NCBI GenBank assembly: GCA_051746665.1
Contig: JBNJFG010000003.1
Location: 1-64,000, forward strand
Length of the DNA: 64,000 bases
Reading direction: 5' to 3'
Source: Halanaerobium sp051746665
GTDB lineage: Bacteria > Bacillota > Halanaerobiia > Halanaerobiales > Halanaerobiaceae
Both the position numbers and the translations under genes were made by a program. Numbering within the stretch: position 1 is the first letter of the stretch; the number at the start of each line of letters is the position of its first letter. This document shows, piece by piece, positions 43,515-51,764 of the stretch. The notes under the pieces are model-generated. The model saw only the letters and a list, made by a program, of their open reading frames with translations, was not told the origin of the DNA and ran no database searches.

Positions 43515-43584
43515 ATTTAAAAAGTATATCAGAATAGATTTAAATTTTTAGATTAAAAATCTAATTAATTATTGAGGTGTAAAT

Positions 43585-44598
43585 ATGCCTAACTATGATA
43601 AAATTGATGGACTGTTAACTGGACTTGCACTTGGTGATGCACATGGAATGCCTTTTGAAATGTTAAACAGAGAAGATGTAAAAAAACATAAAGAAAATTC
43701 TAAGTTTAGTTTAACTGAAAACTTTTTTATTGATATACCAGATTTTCACTTTTTAAAGCGTGATTTAAAAAAAGCTGAAGTAACAGATGACACAATACTG
43801 GCTGTTCATTTGGGAGAATATTTATTAGAAAATAAGGGTAAAATAAATAAAGAAGATTATTTTAGCAGTCTGGGCGAATTTATAAATGAAAAAAAATTAA
43901 TTACAAAAGGAATAATCGGTCCCAGTACAGGGAGAGCAGCAAGTAAAATAATGAGAAATGAAAAATTCACAGTTTCGGAAAGAGCAGGATTTTCTAATGG
44001 TTTAGCTCTTAAATCATCAGTTTTAGCATATTTTTTACCTTTAGAAGCTAAAAAGTCAAATTTAGAAAAGATTAAAAAATTAGCTTATTATTCTCACTTT
44101 ACAGATACAGCTATTTCAGCTGCAGCAGGGATTTATGCTGCTCTGGCTGAAGCACTTACTGGTAGTGATCTTGATGAAATTTTTAATTCAGCGCTTAGTT
44201 ATATGGAAGCAGGAGAAAATTATGGGCTGCAGACCTTTCAGCCTTCAAGTTATCAGAGGACAAAATTTTTACTTGAACATCTAGAAACTTTAACTAAAAG
44301 TGAAACTTTAGATTTTATTGCTGAAGTTATGGGAACCGGGATCAATAGTTATGAATCAGTGCCAGCAGCATTAGCTATTTTTAAGCTCTATCCAGATGCT
44401 GCTGCTAAAGCTTTTTCAGCAGCAGTTGATATTGGCGGGGATACAGATTCTACCACCGCTCTTGTCGGTGCATTAGTTGGTTCTTATAATGGTATTGATA
44501 TTTTCAAAAAAGAATGGATCGAAGAACTTAATAAAGTTAATTCGCTTTCTTTAAAAGAATTAGGAAGGTCACTTTTTGCTTTAAGAGAAAATAATTAG
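43585..44598 (+). CDS. ADP-ribosylglycohydrolase family protein
   Basis: A 337-residue DraG-type hydrolase. The magnesium ligands are visible as TDDT (67-70) and as the C-terminal AVDIGGDTDSTTALVGALVGSYNG. GLLTGLALGDAHGMPFE is the family start. Enzymes of this fold remove ADP-ribose from proteins or hydrolyse other N-glycosidic bonds. Nothing near it makes ADP-ribose modifications, so its role in this cluster is unclear; it might act on a ribosylated cofactor intermediate. It ends a few bases before folP and is probably co-transcribed with it. Confidence 0.85.
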   Translation: MPNYDKIDGLLTGLALGDAHGMPFEMLNREDVKKHKENSKFSLTENFFIDIPDFHFLKRDLKKAEVTDDTILAVHLGEYLLENKGKINKEDYFSSLGEFINEKKLITKGIIGPSTGRAASKIMRNEKFTVSERAGFSNGLALKSSVLAYFLPLEAKKSNLEKIKKLAYYSHFTDTAISAAAGIYAALAEALTGSDLDEIFNSALSYMEAGENYGLQTFQPSSYQRTKFLLEHLETLTKSETLDFIAEVMGTGINSYESVPAALAIFKLYPDAAAKAFSAAVDIGGDTDSTTALVGALVGSYNGIDIFKKEWIEELNKVNSLSLKELGRSLFALRENN

Positions 44599-44612
44599 GT
44601 GAGGTGCTCAAA

Positions 44613-45476
44613 ATGACAGAAAAAAATAAAATAATTAAAACAAATCGTGGTGATTTAGATTACAGCAGCAAAACATTAATTATGGGGATTTTGAACTTAA
44701 CTCCCGATTCTTTTTCAGATGGAGGCAAATATAATGATTTGGAATCAGCACTTAAAAGAGCAGCAGAAATGGAGGCTGCTGGAGCTGATATTATAGATAT
44801 TGGAGCAGAATCGAGCCGACCATACTCAGATAGAATATCTGCTGAAGAAGAAAAAAAGAGGCTGCTTCCAGTTTTAAAAGAAGTCTTAAAAGTAACAAAT
44901 TTACCAATTTCTATTGATAGTTATAAAAGTTCTGTTACCAGAGCAGCTCTTAAAGAAGGAGCATCTATTGTTAATGATATAAGTGGGCTTCGTTTTGATA
45001 AAAAAATGGCAAAAACGGCTGCTGATTTTTCAGCACCAGTAATTATTATGCATATTCAGGGTAGACCAGAAAATATGCAGGATAATCCAACTTATCAAAA
45101 TTTGATTTTTGAGATCAAAAAATATCTCTGGGATGGTATAAAAATTGCCAAAGAAGCCGGGATTGAAGATCAATCAATAATTATCGATCCTGGTATAGGA
45201 TTTGGAAAAAAACAAGTCCATAATCTTCAAATTTTAAATAGACTTGAAAGCTTTAAAGAACTAAATTACCCAATCTTAATTGGAACTTCTCGTAAATCTT
45301 TAATTAAATATGTAAATAAAAATGAAGTTAATCAAAGATTATTTGGTACAGCTGCAACCGTTTCTACTTCAATACTTAAAGGAGCAAATATTGTACGTGT
45401 TCATGATGTTGCCGAAATTAAAAAGGTAGCTGTTATGACAGATGCAGTAAAGTGGGAGGGTGAAAATGGACAGTAG
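44613..45476 (+). CDS. folP: dihydropteroate synthase
   Basis: Standard DHPS joining p-aminobenzoate to 6-hydroxymethyl-dihydropterin diphosphate in folate synthesis. Motifs are GILNLTPDSFSDGG, AGADIIDIGAESSRPYS, ISIDSYKSSVTRAAL, GASIVNDISGLR, IIMHIQGRPENMQ, IIIDPGIGFGKKQVHNL and IGTSRKSLI, all in family order. GTG 44604 lies in the AGGTGAGGTG ribosome site; ATG 44613 is the likely start. It is linked to folB and folK, which could serve both folate and methanopterin. Confidence 0.95.
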   Translation: MTEKNKIIKTNRGDLDYSSKTLIMGILNLTPDSFSDGGKYNDLESALKRAAEMEAAGADIIDIGAESSRPYSDRISAEEEKKRLLPVLKEVLKVTNLPISIDSYKSSVTRAALKEGASIVNDISGLRFDKKMAKTAADFSAPVIIMHIQGRPENMQDNPTYQNLIFEIKKYLWDGIKIAKEAGIEDQSIIIDPGIGFGKKQVHNLQILNRLESFKELNYPILIGTSRKSLIKYVNKNEVNQRLFGTAATVSTSILKGANIVRVHDVAEIKKVAVMTDAVKWEGENGQ

Positions 45477-45846
45477 AGATCTTATCGCACTAAATGAAAT
45501 GGTTTTTTATGCCTATCATGGAGTCTATGATTCCGAAAAAGAGCTGGGTCAGAGGTTTGTTATTAACTTTAAGGCAGAACTTGATTATAATTTAGCTGCA
45601 GTAAATGATGATCTGCAGCAGACTGTTAATTATGGTGAAATATATAAAAAAATCGAAGATATTTTCAAGGCCAAGAAATATAATCTTTTAGAAAGTGCTG
45701 CTTACAATATAATAAAGGGCTTATTTGTTGAATTTCCGAAATTAGAGGTTATAGAAATAGAAATAAAAAAGCCTGCTGTGCCAATTAAAGGGGCTTTAGC
45801 AGATGCAGCTGTAAAAATGAGCAGAAAAAGAACTGAGGTAATATAA
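45466..45846 (+). CDS. folB: dihydroneopterin aldolase
   Basis: A 126-residue FolB. ALNEMVFYAYHGVYDSEKELGQRF is the family signature, and QTVNYGEIYKKIEDIF and ESAAYNIIKGL follow. It cleaves dihydroneopterin to 6-hydroxymethyl-dihydropterin, an intermediate shared by folate and methanopterin synthesis. The frame opens at GTG 45460, but ATG 45466 is better spaced from GGGAGG. It overlaps folP by 11 bases and abuts folK. Confidence 0.93.
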   Translation: MDSRDLIALNEMVFYAYHGVYDSEKELGQRFVINFKAELDYNLAAVNDDLQQTVNYGEIYKKIEDIFKAKKYNLLESAAYNIIKGLFVEFPKLEVIEIEIKKPAVPIKGALADAAVKMSRKRTEVI

Positions 45847-46362
45847 ATGAAAGCTGTATACTTAGGTCTTGGTTCAAATATAGAGCCTAAAGTTGAATAT
45901 TTAAAAAAGGCGGTTAAAAAATTAGCTGCAGAAACTGAAATAATTTTAGAGAAAACTTCATCTTTATATTCAACAAAGGCTTATGGTTATGAAGATCAGG
46001 CTGATTTTATTAATGCTGTAGTTTATCTTAAAACATCATTAACTCCAGAAAAACTTTTGCAGACTGTGCTTAAAATAGAAAGTGATTTAGGGCGCGTTAG
46101 AATAAAAAAATGGGGTCCAAGAACTATTGATATAGATATTTTATTTTATAATAAATTAAAATACCAAAGTCAAGATTTAATTATTCCTCATCCAGAAATA
46201 AAAAAAAGGGCTTTTGTTCTGATCCCTTTAATAGAGGTGGCTGAAGATCAACTCTTTATTGAAGAGATTAGTATTAAAAAATGGCTGCATAAATTAGATT
46301 ATAATCAAGAAGAGATTAAGTTTTACGGTAAATTTCCAGATCTTAATTTAAATAAAAGCTAA
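45847..46362 (+). CDS. folK: HPPK, 6-hydroxymethyl-dihydropterin pyrophosphokinase
   Basis: A 171-residue FolK: YLGLGSNIEPKVEYLKKAV at the N-terminus, SSLYSTKAYGYEDQADFINAVVYLKT, and the core VRIKKWGPRTIDIDILFYN with the magnesium aspartates. It activates hydroxymethyl-dihydropterin with diphosphate from ATP for DHPS, and perhaps for the DHPS-like enzyme of H4MPT synthesis. It abuts folB and overlaps, tail to tail, the minus-strand ligase gene by 20 bases. Confidence 0.94.
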   Translation: MKAVYLGLGSNIEPKVEYLKKAVKKLAAETEIILEKTSSLYSTKAYGYEDQADFINAVVYLKTSLTPEKLLQTVLKIESDLGRVRIKKWGPRTIDIDILFYNKLKYQSQDLIIPHPEIKKRAFVLIPLIEVAEDQLFIEEISIKKWLHKLDYNQEEIKFYGKFPDLNLNKS

Positions 46363-47338
46363 ATTCTTTTTTAGAAAGATCGTCTGGATTGATATTTTGC
46401 TTATTTCTGGCTAAATCTAAAATTATTTTGGCAGGATTAGATATTTTTGAAAGGCCAATGAAAGAAGAAGTTATTCTAGGATTAATTTCAAGCAGAAAAA
46501 ACCCCTTTTCATTATATATAAAATCTATCCCAAAATAACCATTTAAATTTGGATATTCTTTTTTTATTAAATTAGCAAGCTTTTCTAGTTTGTATTGATC
46601 TGGAAATTTATAATTGATAGTAGACCCCAAATAAGAAAAATTTTGGGGATTTATTAGCTGTTTATTGAGACTAAGAATTTGCAGTTTTTTTGAATTAGCA
46701 GCCAGAGATAAACTGCCGGGAATCCCCTTTATTATTTTTTGAATAATCTGGCCTTTGTAATTTTTTAAATTTAAATTTTTAAATTCTTTTTTCGAATTAA
46801 TAATTTTAAGTTCTGAGCCAGCACTGTATTTAGCTTTAATAACTGCTGGGAAAAATTTTTCATTGAAATTGAGTACATTTTCTCCAATCAAATAACTTTC
46901 AGCTAACTGGAGAGAAGTGTTTTTAAAATTATTATAGAGCAGCCATTTGTTGGCTGCTTTTTTTATGCAGTTTGAACTGCAGCCTAAATTATTAATATTT
47001 TTGTTTTCTATAATTTTAGTTATCTGATAAAGCAAATTATTTGTTTCTGGTGCAATAATCAAAAAATAATCACATTCATTTATATCTAGATTTATCAGTT
47101 TTTCAAAATATGAGCTCTGATCATTACTATTTAAAATTATAAAATCTACATTATTAAATTTATTATTAATTAAGTTAAGATTATCTTGATCAATAAAAAT
47201 AGACAGCTGAAGATCTTTAAGCTTTGAAAAGGATTTAATTAGAGAAATAAGTATTTGCTTTCCTTCTCTATAAAAAGATTCTTTAAAATTGCTCTCTTTT
47301 TTTTTGCTTAAAAAATATTCTAAGATAAAAATTCTCAT
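46343..47338 (-). CDS. ATP-grasp ligase, MfnD (tyramine-glutamate ligase)-like
   Basis: A 331-residue ATP-grasp protein on the opposite strand. It has FPAVIKAKYSAGSELKIINSK (nucleotide-binding Lys), GQIIQKIIKGIPGSLSLAAN and YFGIDFIYNEKGFFLLEINPRITSSFIGL (metal-binding Glu/Asn). The opening MRIFILEYFLSKKKES...EGKQILISLI resembles the start of archaeal MfnD, which couples glutamate to tyramine for methanofuran; mfnB, mfnE and mfnF are close by. The assignment is by this pattern and context, so no symbol is given. It is divergent from rpoN. Start ATG 47336-47338 has only a weak ribosome site (GGTGAATT). Confidence 0.7.
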   Translation of the reverse strand: MRIFILEYFLSKKKESNFKESFYREGKQILISLIKSFSKLKDLQLSIFIDQDNLNLINNKFNNVDFIILNSNDQSSYFEKLINLDINECDYFLIIAPETNNLLYQITKIIENKNINNLGCSSNCIKKAANKWLLYNNFKNTSLQLAESYLIGENVLNFNEKFFPAVIKAKYSAGSELKIINSKKEFKNLNLKNYKGQIIQKIIKGIPGSLSLAANSKKLQILSLNKQLINPQNFSYLGSTINYKFPDQYKLEKLANLIKKEYPNLNGYFGIDFIYNEKGFFLLEINPRITSSFIGLSKISNPAKIILDLARNKQNINPDDLSKKEFSFYLN

Positions 47339-47625
47339 TATTTTAATTCACCACTTTTTATTTGTTTAAAAAAATATTATAATGATAATAGGCTTTAAAA
47401 ATACCAAACTTCAAAGTTTGATAAATTTAATTATCCTAAATTAATTTTATCATAGTTATCTATTACAAAAAATAAAAAACACCATATTATTTAAAAATTT
47501 TTTTAAAAATCTTTTATCAAAATTATTTTACTATTAATTCTATTGCAAAAAAAGGTTTTAACAAAGAATTATTTAATATATAATATATAAAGCCTTTTAT
47601 TTAGGCGATTAAAGGAGAGTATTTT

Positions 47626-48723
47626 ATGAAGTTAGATCTTAATTTAAATATTGAACAAAAGCAAGAGTTAGTAATGACAACTCAACTGCAGATGTCTATT
47701 GAAATTCTTCAATATAGTAGTCTTGAATTAAAAGATTATATCGAAGAAGAAATGAAAGAAAATCCTTTACTCGATATGTTAGAATCACAAAGGGATATGA
47801 ATTATAGAGAATCAACTTTTAATTCCGTTAGAAAAAATGAGATAGAATATGAGAACTTTGTTGCTTATCAGCCTGATTTTTGTGAACATTTAGAAAATCA
47901 ACTTTTTGAAGTGTTGAGCGATCAAGAAATAGAGTTGGGAAAATTTATTGTAGGTAGTTTAAATGAAAGCGGAGAATTAACTACAGATCTAGAAACAATT
48001 ACTAATATTTTTAGTCAGGAAGGATTTAATCAAGCTGAAATAGAAGCAGTATATCAAAAAATTAAAAAACTAGATATTAATTATGACAGTAGTTTTGCAT
48101 CCTGTAAAGCAGAATATATAGATCCTGATTTAATTGTCAAAAAAGAAGAAGGTGAATTTTATATAGAAGAAAAAAATACTGCTTATCCAACTGTTACAAT
48201 AAGTTCTTATTATTATAATTTACTCAAAAATCAGGATGATGATAAGATTAGTGATTATTTAAAAGAAAAATATCAAGCGGCTGTCTGGTTAATTAAAAGT
48301 ATAGAACAGCGTAAGAATACTATCAGAAAAATTACTAAAGCAATTTTAAAAAAACAGATGGACTTTTTTGAAAATGGTTTAAAAGATTTAAAGGTATTAA
48401 CAATGGAAGAAGTTGCTGAGGAAATTGAAATGCATGAATCAACAGTTAGTCGGGCAACAACTGCTAAATATTTACAGACTCCACATGGAGTTTTTAGTTT
48501 GAAATTTTTTTTCAACAGTGGCATTGATGGCGTATCTTCAGTAAGTATCAAAGCAATGTTGAGTGAAGAAATTGAAGCTGAAGATAAAGCGCATCCGCTT
48601 AGTGATAGTAAACTTGCAAAAATATTTATTGAAAAATACGGATTGGATATTTCTCGTAGAACAGTTGCTAAATATAGAAAATCTTTAGGTATTAAAAGTT
48701 CGCGTCAGCGAAAAAATGAATAA
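47626..48723 (+). CDS. rpoN: RNA polymerase sigma-54 factor
   Basis: A compact 365-residue sigma-54. The N-terminal activator-interacting region is rich in Gln/Leu (QKQELVMTTQLQMSIEILQYSSLELKDYIEEEMKENPLL). The core-binding region follows, then the promoter-binding helix-turn-helix (TMEEVAEEIEMHESTVSRATTAKYLQTPHGVFSLKFFF) and the C-terminal RpoN box SRRTVAKYRKSLGI. Typical lengths are 420-480, so the acidic linker and core-binding region are shortened. A possible -10 TATAAT lies at 47579-47584 with a poor -35. It would serve the activator at 22356 and the promoter at 28285. Confidence 0.94.
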   Translation: MKLDLNLNIEQKQELVMTTQLQMSIEILQYSSLELKDYIEEEMKENPLLDMLESQRDMNYRESTFNSVRKNEIEYENFVAYQPDFCEHLENQLFEVLSDQEIELGKFIVGSLNESGELTTDLETITNIFSQEGFNQAEIEAVYQKIKKLDINYDSSFASCKAEYIDPDLIVKKEEGEFYIEEKNTAYPTVTISSYYYNLLKNQDDDKISDYLKEKYQAAVWLIKSIEQRKNTIRKITKAILKKQMDFFENGLKDLKVLTMEEVAEEIEMHESTVSRATTAKYLQTPHGVFSLKFFFNSGIDGVSSVSIKAMLSEEIEAEDKAHPLSDSKLAKIFIEKYGLDISRRTVAKYRKSLGIKSSRQRKNE

Positions 48724-48753
48724 AATCTGTTAGATTTTGTTTAGTATCTTTTC

Positions 48754-48782
48754 TTGACAAGTTTATTAAACTATGTTAGAGT
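48754..48782 (+). promoter_or_regulatory. promoter of the metY riboswitch transcript
   Basis: TTGACA (48754-48759), a 17-bp spacer and TAGAGT (48777-48782). Transcription would begin just before the SAM aptamer. Confidence 0.6.
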
Positions 48783-48800
48783 TATAAAAAAATAATAAAA

Positions 48801-48900
48801 CTTATCCAGAGAGGTGGAGGGACTGGCCCTTTGAAACCCAGCAACCAACAGTTAAAACTGTCCGGTGCTAATTCCAGCAGGATCATTCCTGAGAGATAAG
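48801..48900 (+). ncRNA. SAM-I (S-box) riboswitch aptamer
   Basis: CTTATC (48801-48806) and GATAAG (48895-48900) close helix P1. Inside are AGAGAGGTGGAGGGACTGGCCC, GAAACCCAGCAACC and CCGGTGCTAATTCCAGC, the conserved S-box core that binds S-adenosylmethionine. A terminator follows at 48915, so high SAM should stop transcription of metY and metA. Confidence 0.95.
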
Positions 48901-48914
48901 GAGCAGATAAATTA

Positions 48915-48952
48915 CCCACTCCTATATTTACTTAGGAAGTGGGATTTTTTTA
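48915..48952 (+). terminator. expression-platform terminator of the SAM riboswitch
   Basis: CCCACTCCT (48915-48923) pairs with AGGAAGTGGG (one bulged A) and is followed by a run of eight T. CTCCT can instead pair with AGGAG at 48899-48903 at the end of the aptamer, giving the antiterminated form. Confidence 0.88.
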
Positions 48953-49064
48953 TTTACTGCAATTTTTCATCTTAAAAGACTTATTGAGCAGCAGGTAGTT
49001 AGGAAAATTAAGCGTACTATTTTAAATTAAAATTTGAGCAGCGAAAATTTGAGGAGGAAATTAA

Positions 49065-50342
49065 ATGACATTAAGATTTGAGACTTTGGCATTACATGCA
49101 GGCTATGATGCAGACAAAAATAGAAAAGCAGCAGCAGTCCCTATTTATCAGACAACTTCTTATTTATTTGAGAGTACTGAACATGCGGCAGATTTATTTG
49201 CTTTAAAAGCAGAAGGTGATATTTATAGTAGGATTCAGAACCCAAGTAATTCAGTATTAGAAAAAAGAATTGCGGCCCTGGAAGGTGGAGTTGGAGCATT
49301 GGCAGTTTCTTCAGGTCAGGCAGCAGAAGTTATAGCGCTTTTAACTATCTGTAGTAATGGCGATCATATAGTAAGTGGTAGTTCTATTTATGGGGGAACT
49401 CATAATTTATTTAAACACAGATTTAAAAATATGGGTATTGATGTTAGTTTTGTAGATTCAGAGGATCCAGCAAGCTTCAAAAATGAAATTCGGGAAAACA
49501 CTAAAGCTTTATATATTGAAACTATTGGTAATCCCTCGTTAGTTGTGCCAGATTTTAAAAAATTAGCAGAAATAGCTCATCAGGCAGGCATACCATTAAT
49601 AGTTGATAATACTTTTGCTTCACCATATCTGGCTAAACCTTTTGAATATGGTGCAGATATAGTTGTTCATTCAACAACTAAATACATATCTGGACATGGC
49701 AATTCTATTGGTGGTGTAATAGTTGATAGTGGCAATTTTGATTGGGATACAGGTAGATTTCCTGAACTTATTGAGCCTGATCCAAGTTATCATGGGGTTA
49801 AATTTCAAGAAGAGTTTGGAAAGGCAGCTTTTATAACTAAGGCCAGAGTTCAGCTTTTAAGAGATTTAGGAAGCTCCCCCAGTCCCTTTAATTCATTTTT
49901 AACTATTACCGGTCTGGAAACTCTGCCCTTAAGAATGAAACAGCATTCTCAAAACGCTCAAGCAGCTGCAGAATTTTTAGAGGCTGATGATCGAGTTGAG
50001 TGGGTTAGTTATCCGGGTTTGAAAAGTCATAAATCATATCAAAATGCTAAAAAATATCTTAAAAACGGTAATGGAGGAATGGTTGCTTTTGGTATCAAAG
50101 GTGGTAAAGCAGCAGCTGAGAAGTTTATTAATCACTTAGAATTATTTCTGCATCTGGCTAATGTTGGAGATACTAAATCTTTAGCAATTCATCCAGCCAG
50201 CACCACTCATCAGCAGCTAAATGAAGAGGACTTAAGGAAAACTGGAATTTCACCTGAATTAATAAGGCTTTCAATTGGAATTGAAGATATAGAAGATATT
50301 AAAGATGATTTAGATCAAGCATTAACAGCATCTCAAAAATAA
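49065..50342 (+). CDS. metY: O-acetylhomoserine sulfhydrylase
   Basis: A 425-residue PLP enzyme of the Cys/Met metabolism family, making homocysteine from O-acetylhomoserine and sulfide. The PLP lysine is K206 in VVHSTTKYISGHG. SSGQAAEVIALLTICSNGDHIVSGSSIYGGT and ETIGNPSLVVPDF are MetY-type, as is the long insert (ELIEPDPSYHGVKFQEEFGKAAF) that separates it from MetB and MetC. ATG 49065 follows GAGGAGG. It is controlled by the SAM riboswitch and followed by metA, whose product is its substrate. Confidence 0.93.
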   Translation: MTLRFETLALHAGYDADKNRKAAAVPIYQTTSYLFESTEHAADLFALKAEGDIYSRIQNPSNSVLEKRIAALEGGVGALAVSSGQAAEVIALLTICSNGDHIVSGSSIYGGTHNLFKHRFKNMGIDVSFVDSEDPASFKNEIRENTKALYIETIGNPSLVVPDFKKLAEIAHQAGIPLIVDNTFASPYLAKPFEYGADIVVHSTTKYISGHGNSIGGVIVDSGNFDWDTGRFPELIEPDPSYHGVKFQEEFGKAAFITKARVQLLRDLGSSPSPFNSFLTITGLETLPLRMKQHSQNAQAAAEFLEADDRVEWVSYPGLKSHKSYQNAKKYLKNGNGGMVAFGIKGGKAAAEKFINHLELFLHLANVGDTKSLAIHPASTTHQQLNEEDLRKTGISPELIRLSIGIEDIEDIKDDLDQALTASQK

Positions 50343-50372
50343 ATATTATTTATAAATTAACGACTAAGTTTA

Positions 50373-50410
50373 AAAGAGGAAGTCTTCTGAAATTTAGGGG
50401 CTTTCTCTTT
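50373..50410 (+). other. intercistronic hairpin between metY and metA
   Basis: AAAGAGGAAG (50373-50382) and CTTTCTCTTT (50401-50410) pair with one G-U. A-rich sequence follows rather than T, so it probably modulates or stabilises the mRNA rather than ending it. Confidence 0.5.
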
Positions 50411-50444
50411 AAAAATATTTATTAGAATATTGGAGTGGTATAAA

Positions 50445-51362
50445 ATGCCTATCAAAATAGAAAATGATTTACCAGCAGTTGAAACACTAGAAAATGAAAA
50501 TATATTTGTTATGAAAGAAACCCGAGCGACTCATCAGGATATAAGATCCTTAAAAATATTAATTTTAAATCTAATGCCTACAAAAATAAAAACCGAAACC
50601 CAAATTTTACGTTTGATTTCTAATACTCCTCTGCAGGTAGAAGTGGATTTAATGCATCCTGCTACTCACAAGTCAAAAAATACTTCTGAAAAACATTTAA
50701 TTAAATTTTATAATACATTTGATGAAATTAAAGAGAATAAATATGATGGAATGATAATTACAGGTGCTCCAATTGAAACTCTAGAATTTGAAGAAGTAGA
50801 CTATTGGGAAGAACTTAAGCAGATTATGGATTGGAGCCTGCACCATGTTTTTTCTACTTTTCATATCTGCTGGGGCAGCCAGGCAGCACTTCATCATCAC
50901 TATGGAATCGAAAAATACCCTTTAAATAGTAAAATGTTTGGTGTTTTTAAACATTACAAAAAAGAAAAACATGTGAAACTAATGCGAGGATTTGATGATT
51001 TGTTTTACGTTCCTCATTCCCGTCATACTGAAATAAGAAAAGCAGATATAGAAAAAGTTGATGAATTAAATATTTTATCAGAATCAAAAGAAGCCGGAAT
51101 ATATTTACTAGAAAGCAGAAATGGCAGGCAGATATTTGCAACCGGTCATTCGGAATATGACAGAGAAAGTTTAGAAAATGAATATTTAAGAGATAAAGAA
51201 AAAGGTTTAGATATTAAAGTTCCTAAAAATTATTTTAGAAATGATAATCCAGAAAATGAAATTTTAATGCGCTGGCACAGCCATGCTAACCTTTTATTTT
51301 TTAACTGGTTAAATTATTATGTTTATCAAGAAACTCCTTTTGATTTAAATAAATTAAAGTAA
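50445..51362 (+). CDS. metA: homoserine O-acetyltransferase (MetA family)
   Basis: A 305-residue MetA acyltransferase. The nucleophile is Cys142 (FHICWGSQAALHHHYG), with His/Glu in HSRHTEIR and GHSEYD. Residue 111 is Glu (GAPIETLEFEEVDYW). In characterised members Glu at this place goes with acetyl-CoA use and Gly with succinyl-CoA, so acetylation is predicted, which matches MetY. ATG 50445 is preferred over the in-frame ATG 50430, which overlaps the TTGGAGTGG ribosome site. Confidence 0.92.
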   Translation: MPIKIENDLPAVETLENENIFVMKETRATHQDIRSLKILILNLMPTKIKTETQILRLISNTPLQVEVDLMHPATHKSKNTSEKHLIKFYNTFDEIKENKYDGMIITGAPIETLEFEEVDYWEELKQIMDWSLHHVFSTFHICWGSQAALHHHYGIEKYPLNSKMFGVFKHYKKEKHVKLMRGFDDLFYVPHSRHTEIRKADIEKVDELNILSESKEAGIYLLESRNGRQIFATGHSEYDRESLENEYLRDKEKGLDIKVPKNYFRNDNPENEILMRWHSHANLLFFNWLNYYVYQETPFDLNKLK

Positions 51363-51382
51363 AAAATAAAGCTCGATTAAGG

Positions 51383-51411
51383 CCCCTCAGTAATTAGTCT
51401 GAGGGGTTTTT
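51383..51411 (+). terminator. terminator of metY-metA
   Basis: CCCCTCAG (51383-51390) pairs with CTGAGGGG (51399-51406), followed by five T. Confidence 0.88.
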
Positions 51412-51541
51412 AAATTTAATAATCATTAATTTATTAATTTTTAAGAAGACGAAAAAAAGAGATTTAAAGAAATAGATCACAAATATTTAACTGAAAAAAA
51501 TAAATATTTTACAAATTTAATCAAAAAACATAAAAAACAGC

Positions 51542-51591
51542 TTGAATTGTCTGTAAATTTGCGCTATAATTAATTTAAGAAATCGTTTTAG
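51542..51591 (+). promoter_or_regulatory. promoter of the beta-glucoside transporter operon
   Basis: TTGAAT (51542-51547), a 17-bp spacer and TATAAT (51565-51570). Just downstream, AGAAATCGTTTTAG (51578-51591) is half-like to a LacI/CcpA-type operator, but the match is weak. The remainder of the gap 51412-51764 is AT-rich, with a roughly 190-base leader in which I see no gene. Confidence 0.6.
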
Positions 51592-51764
51592 TAAGTTTTA
51601 GTATTGATTTATCAAATCTTTAATTTCTAATAATTAACTATAATTTAATTACAATTAATTCAATACTAATTTTTTTCACTTTTACTTTTTATAAATTTAT
51701 AATCCCTTAAGATAAAAGAAGAGTGAAATTTTTAAGACAAAATAATTTAAAGGGGTGTTTATTA

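Noticed and set aside
22356..48723. Archaeal contig joined by misassembly
   Set aside because: Start-codon use, ribosome sites and AT-rich style match the flanks, bacterial genes (sigma-54 activator, rpoN, folP/folB/folK) are interleaved, and MtdB is the bacterial-type NAD(P) enzyme.
51578..51591. Catabolite-response or LacI operator AGAAATCGTTTTAG
   Set aside because: Only half of the consensus positions match and the site is not a good dyad; mentioned in the promoter entry but not called.
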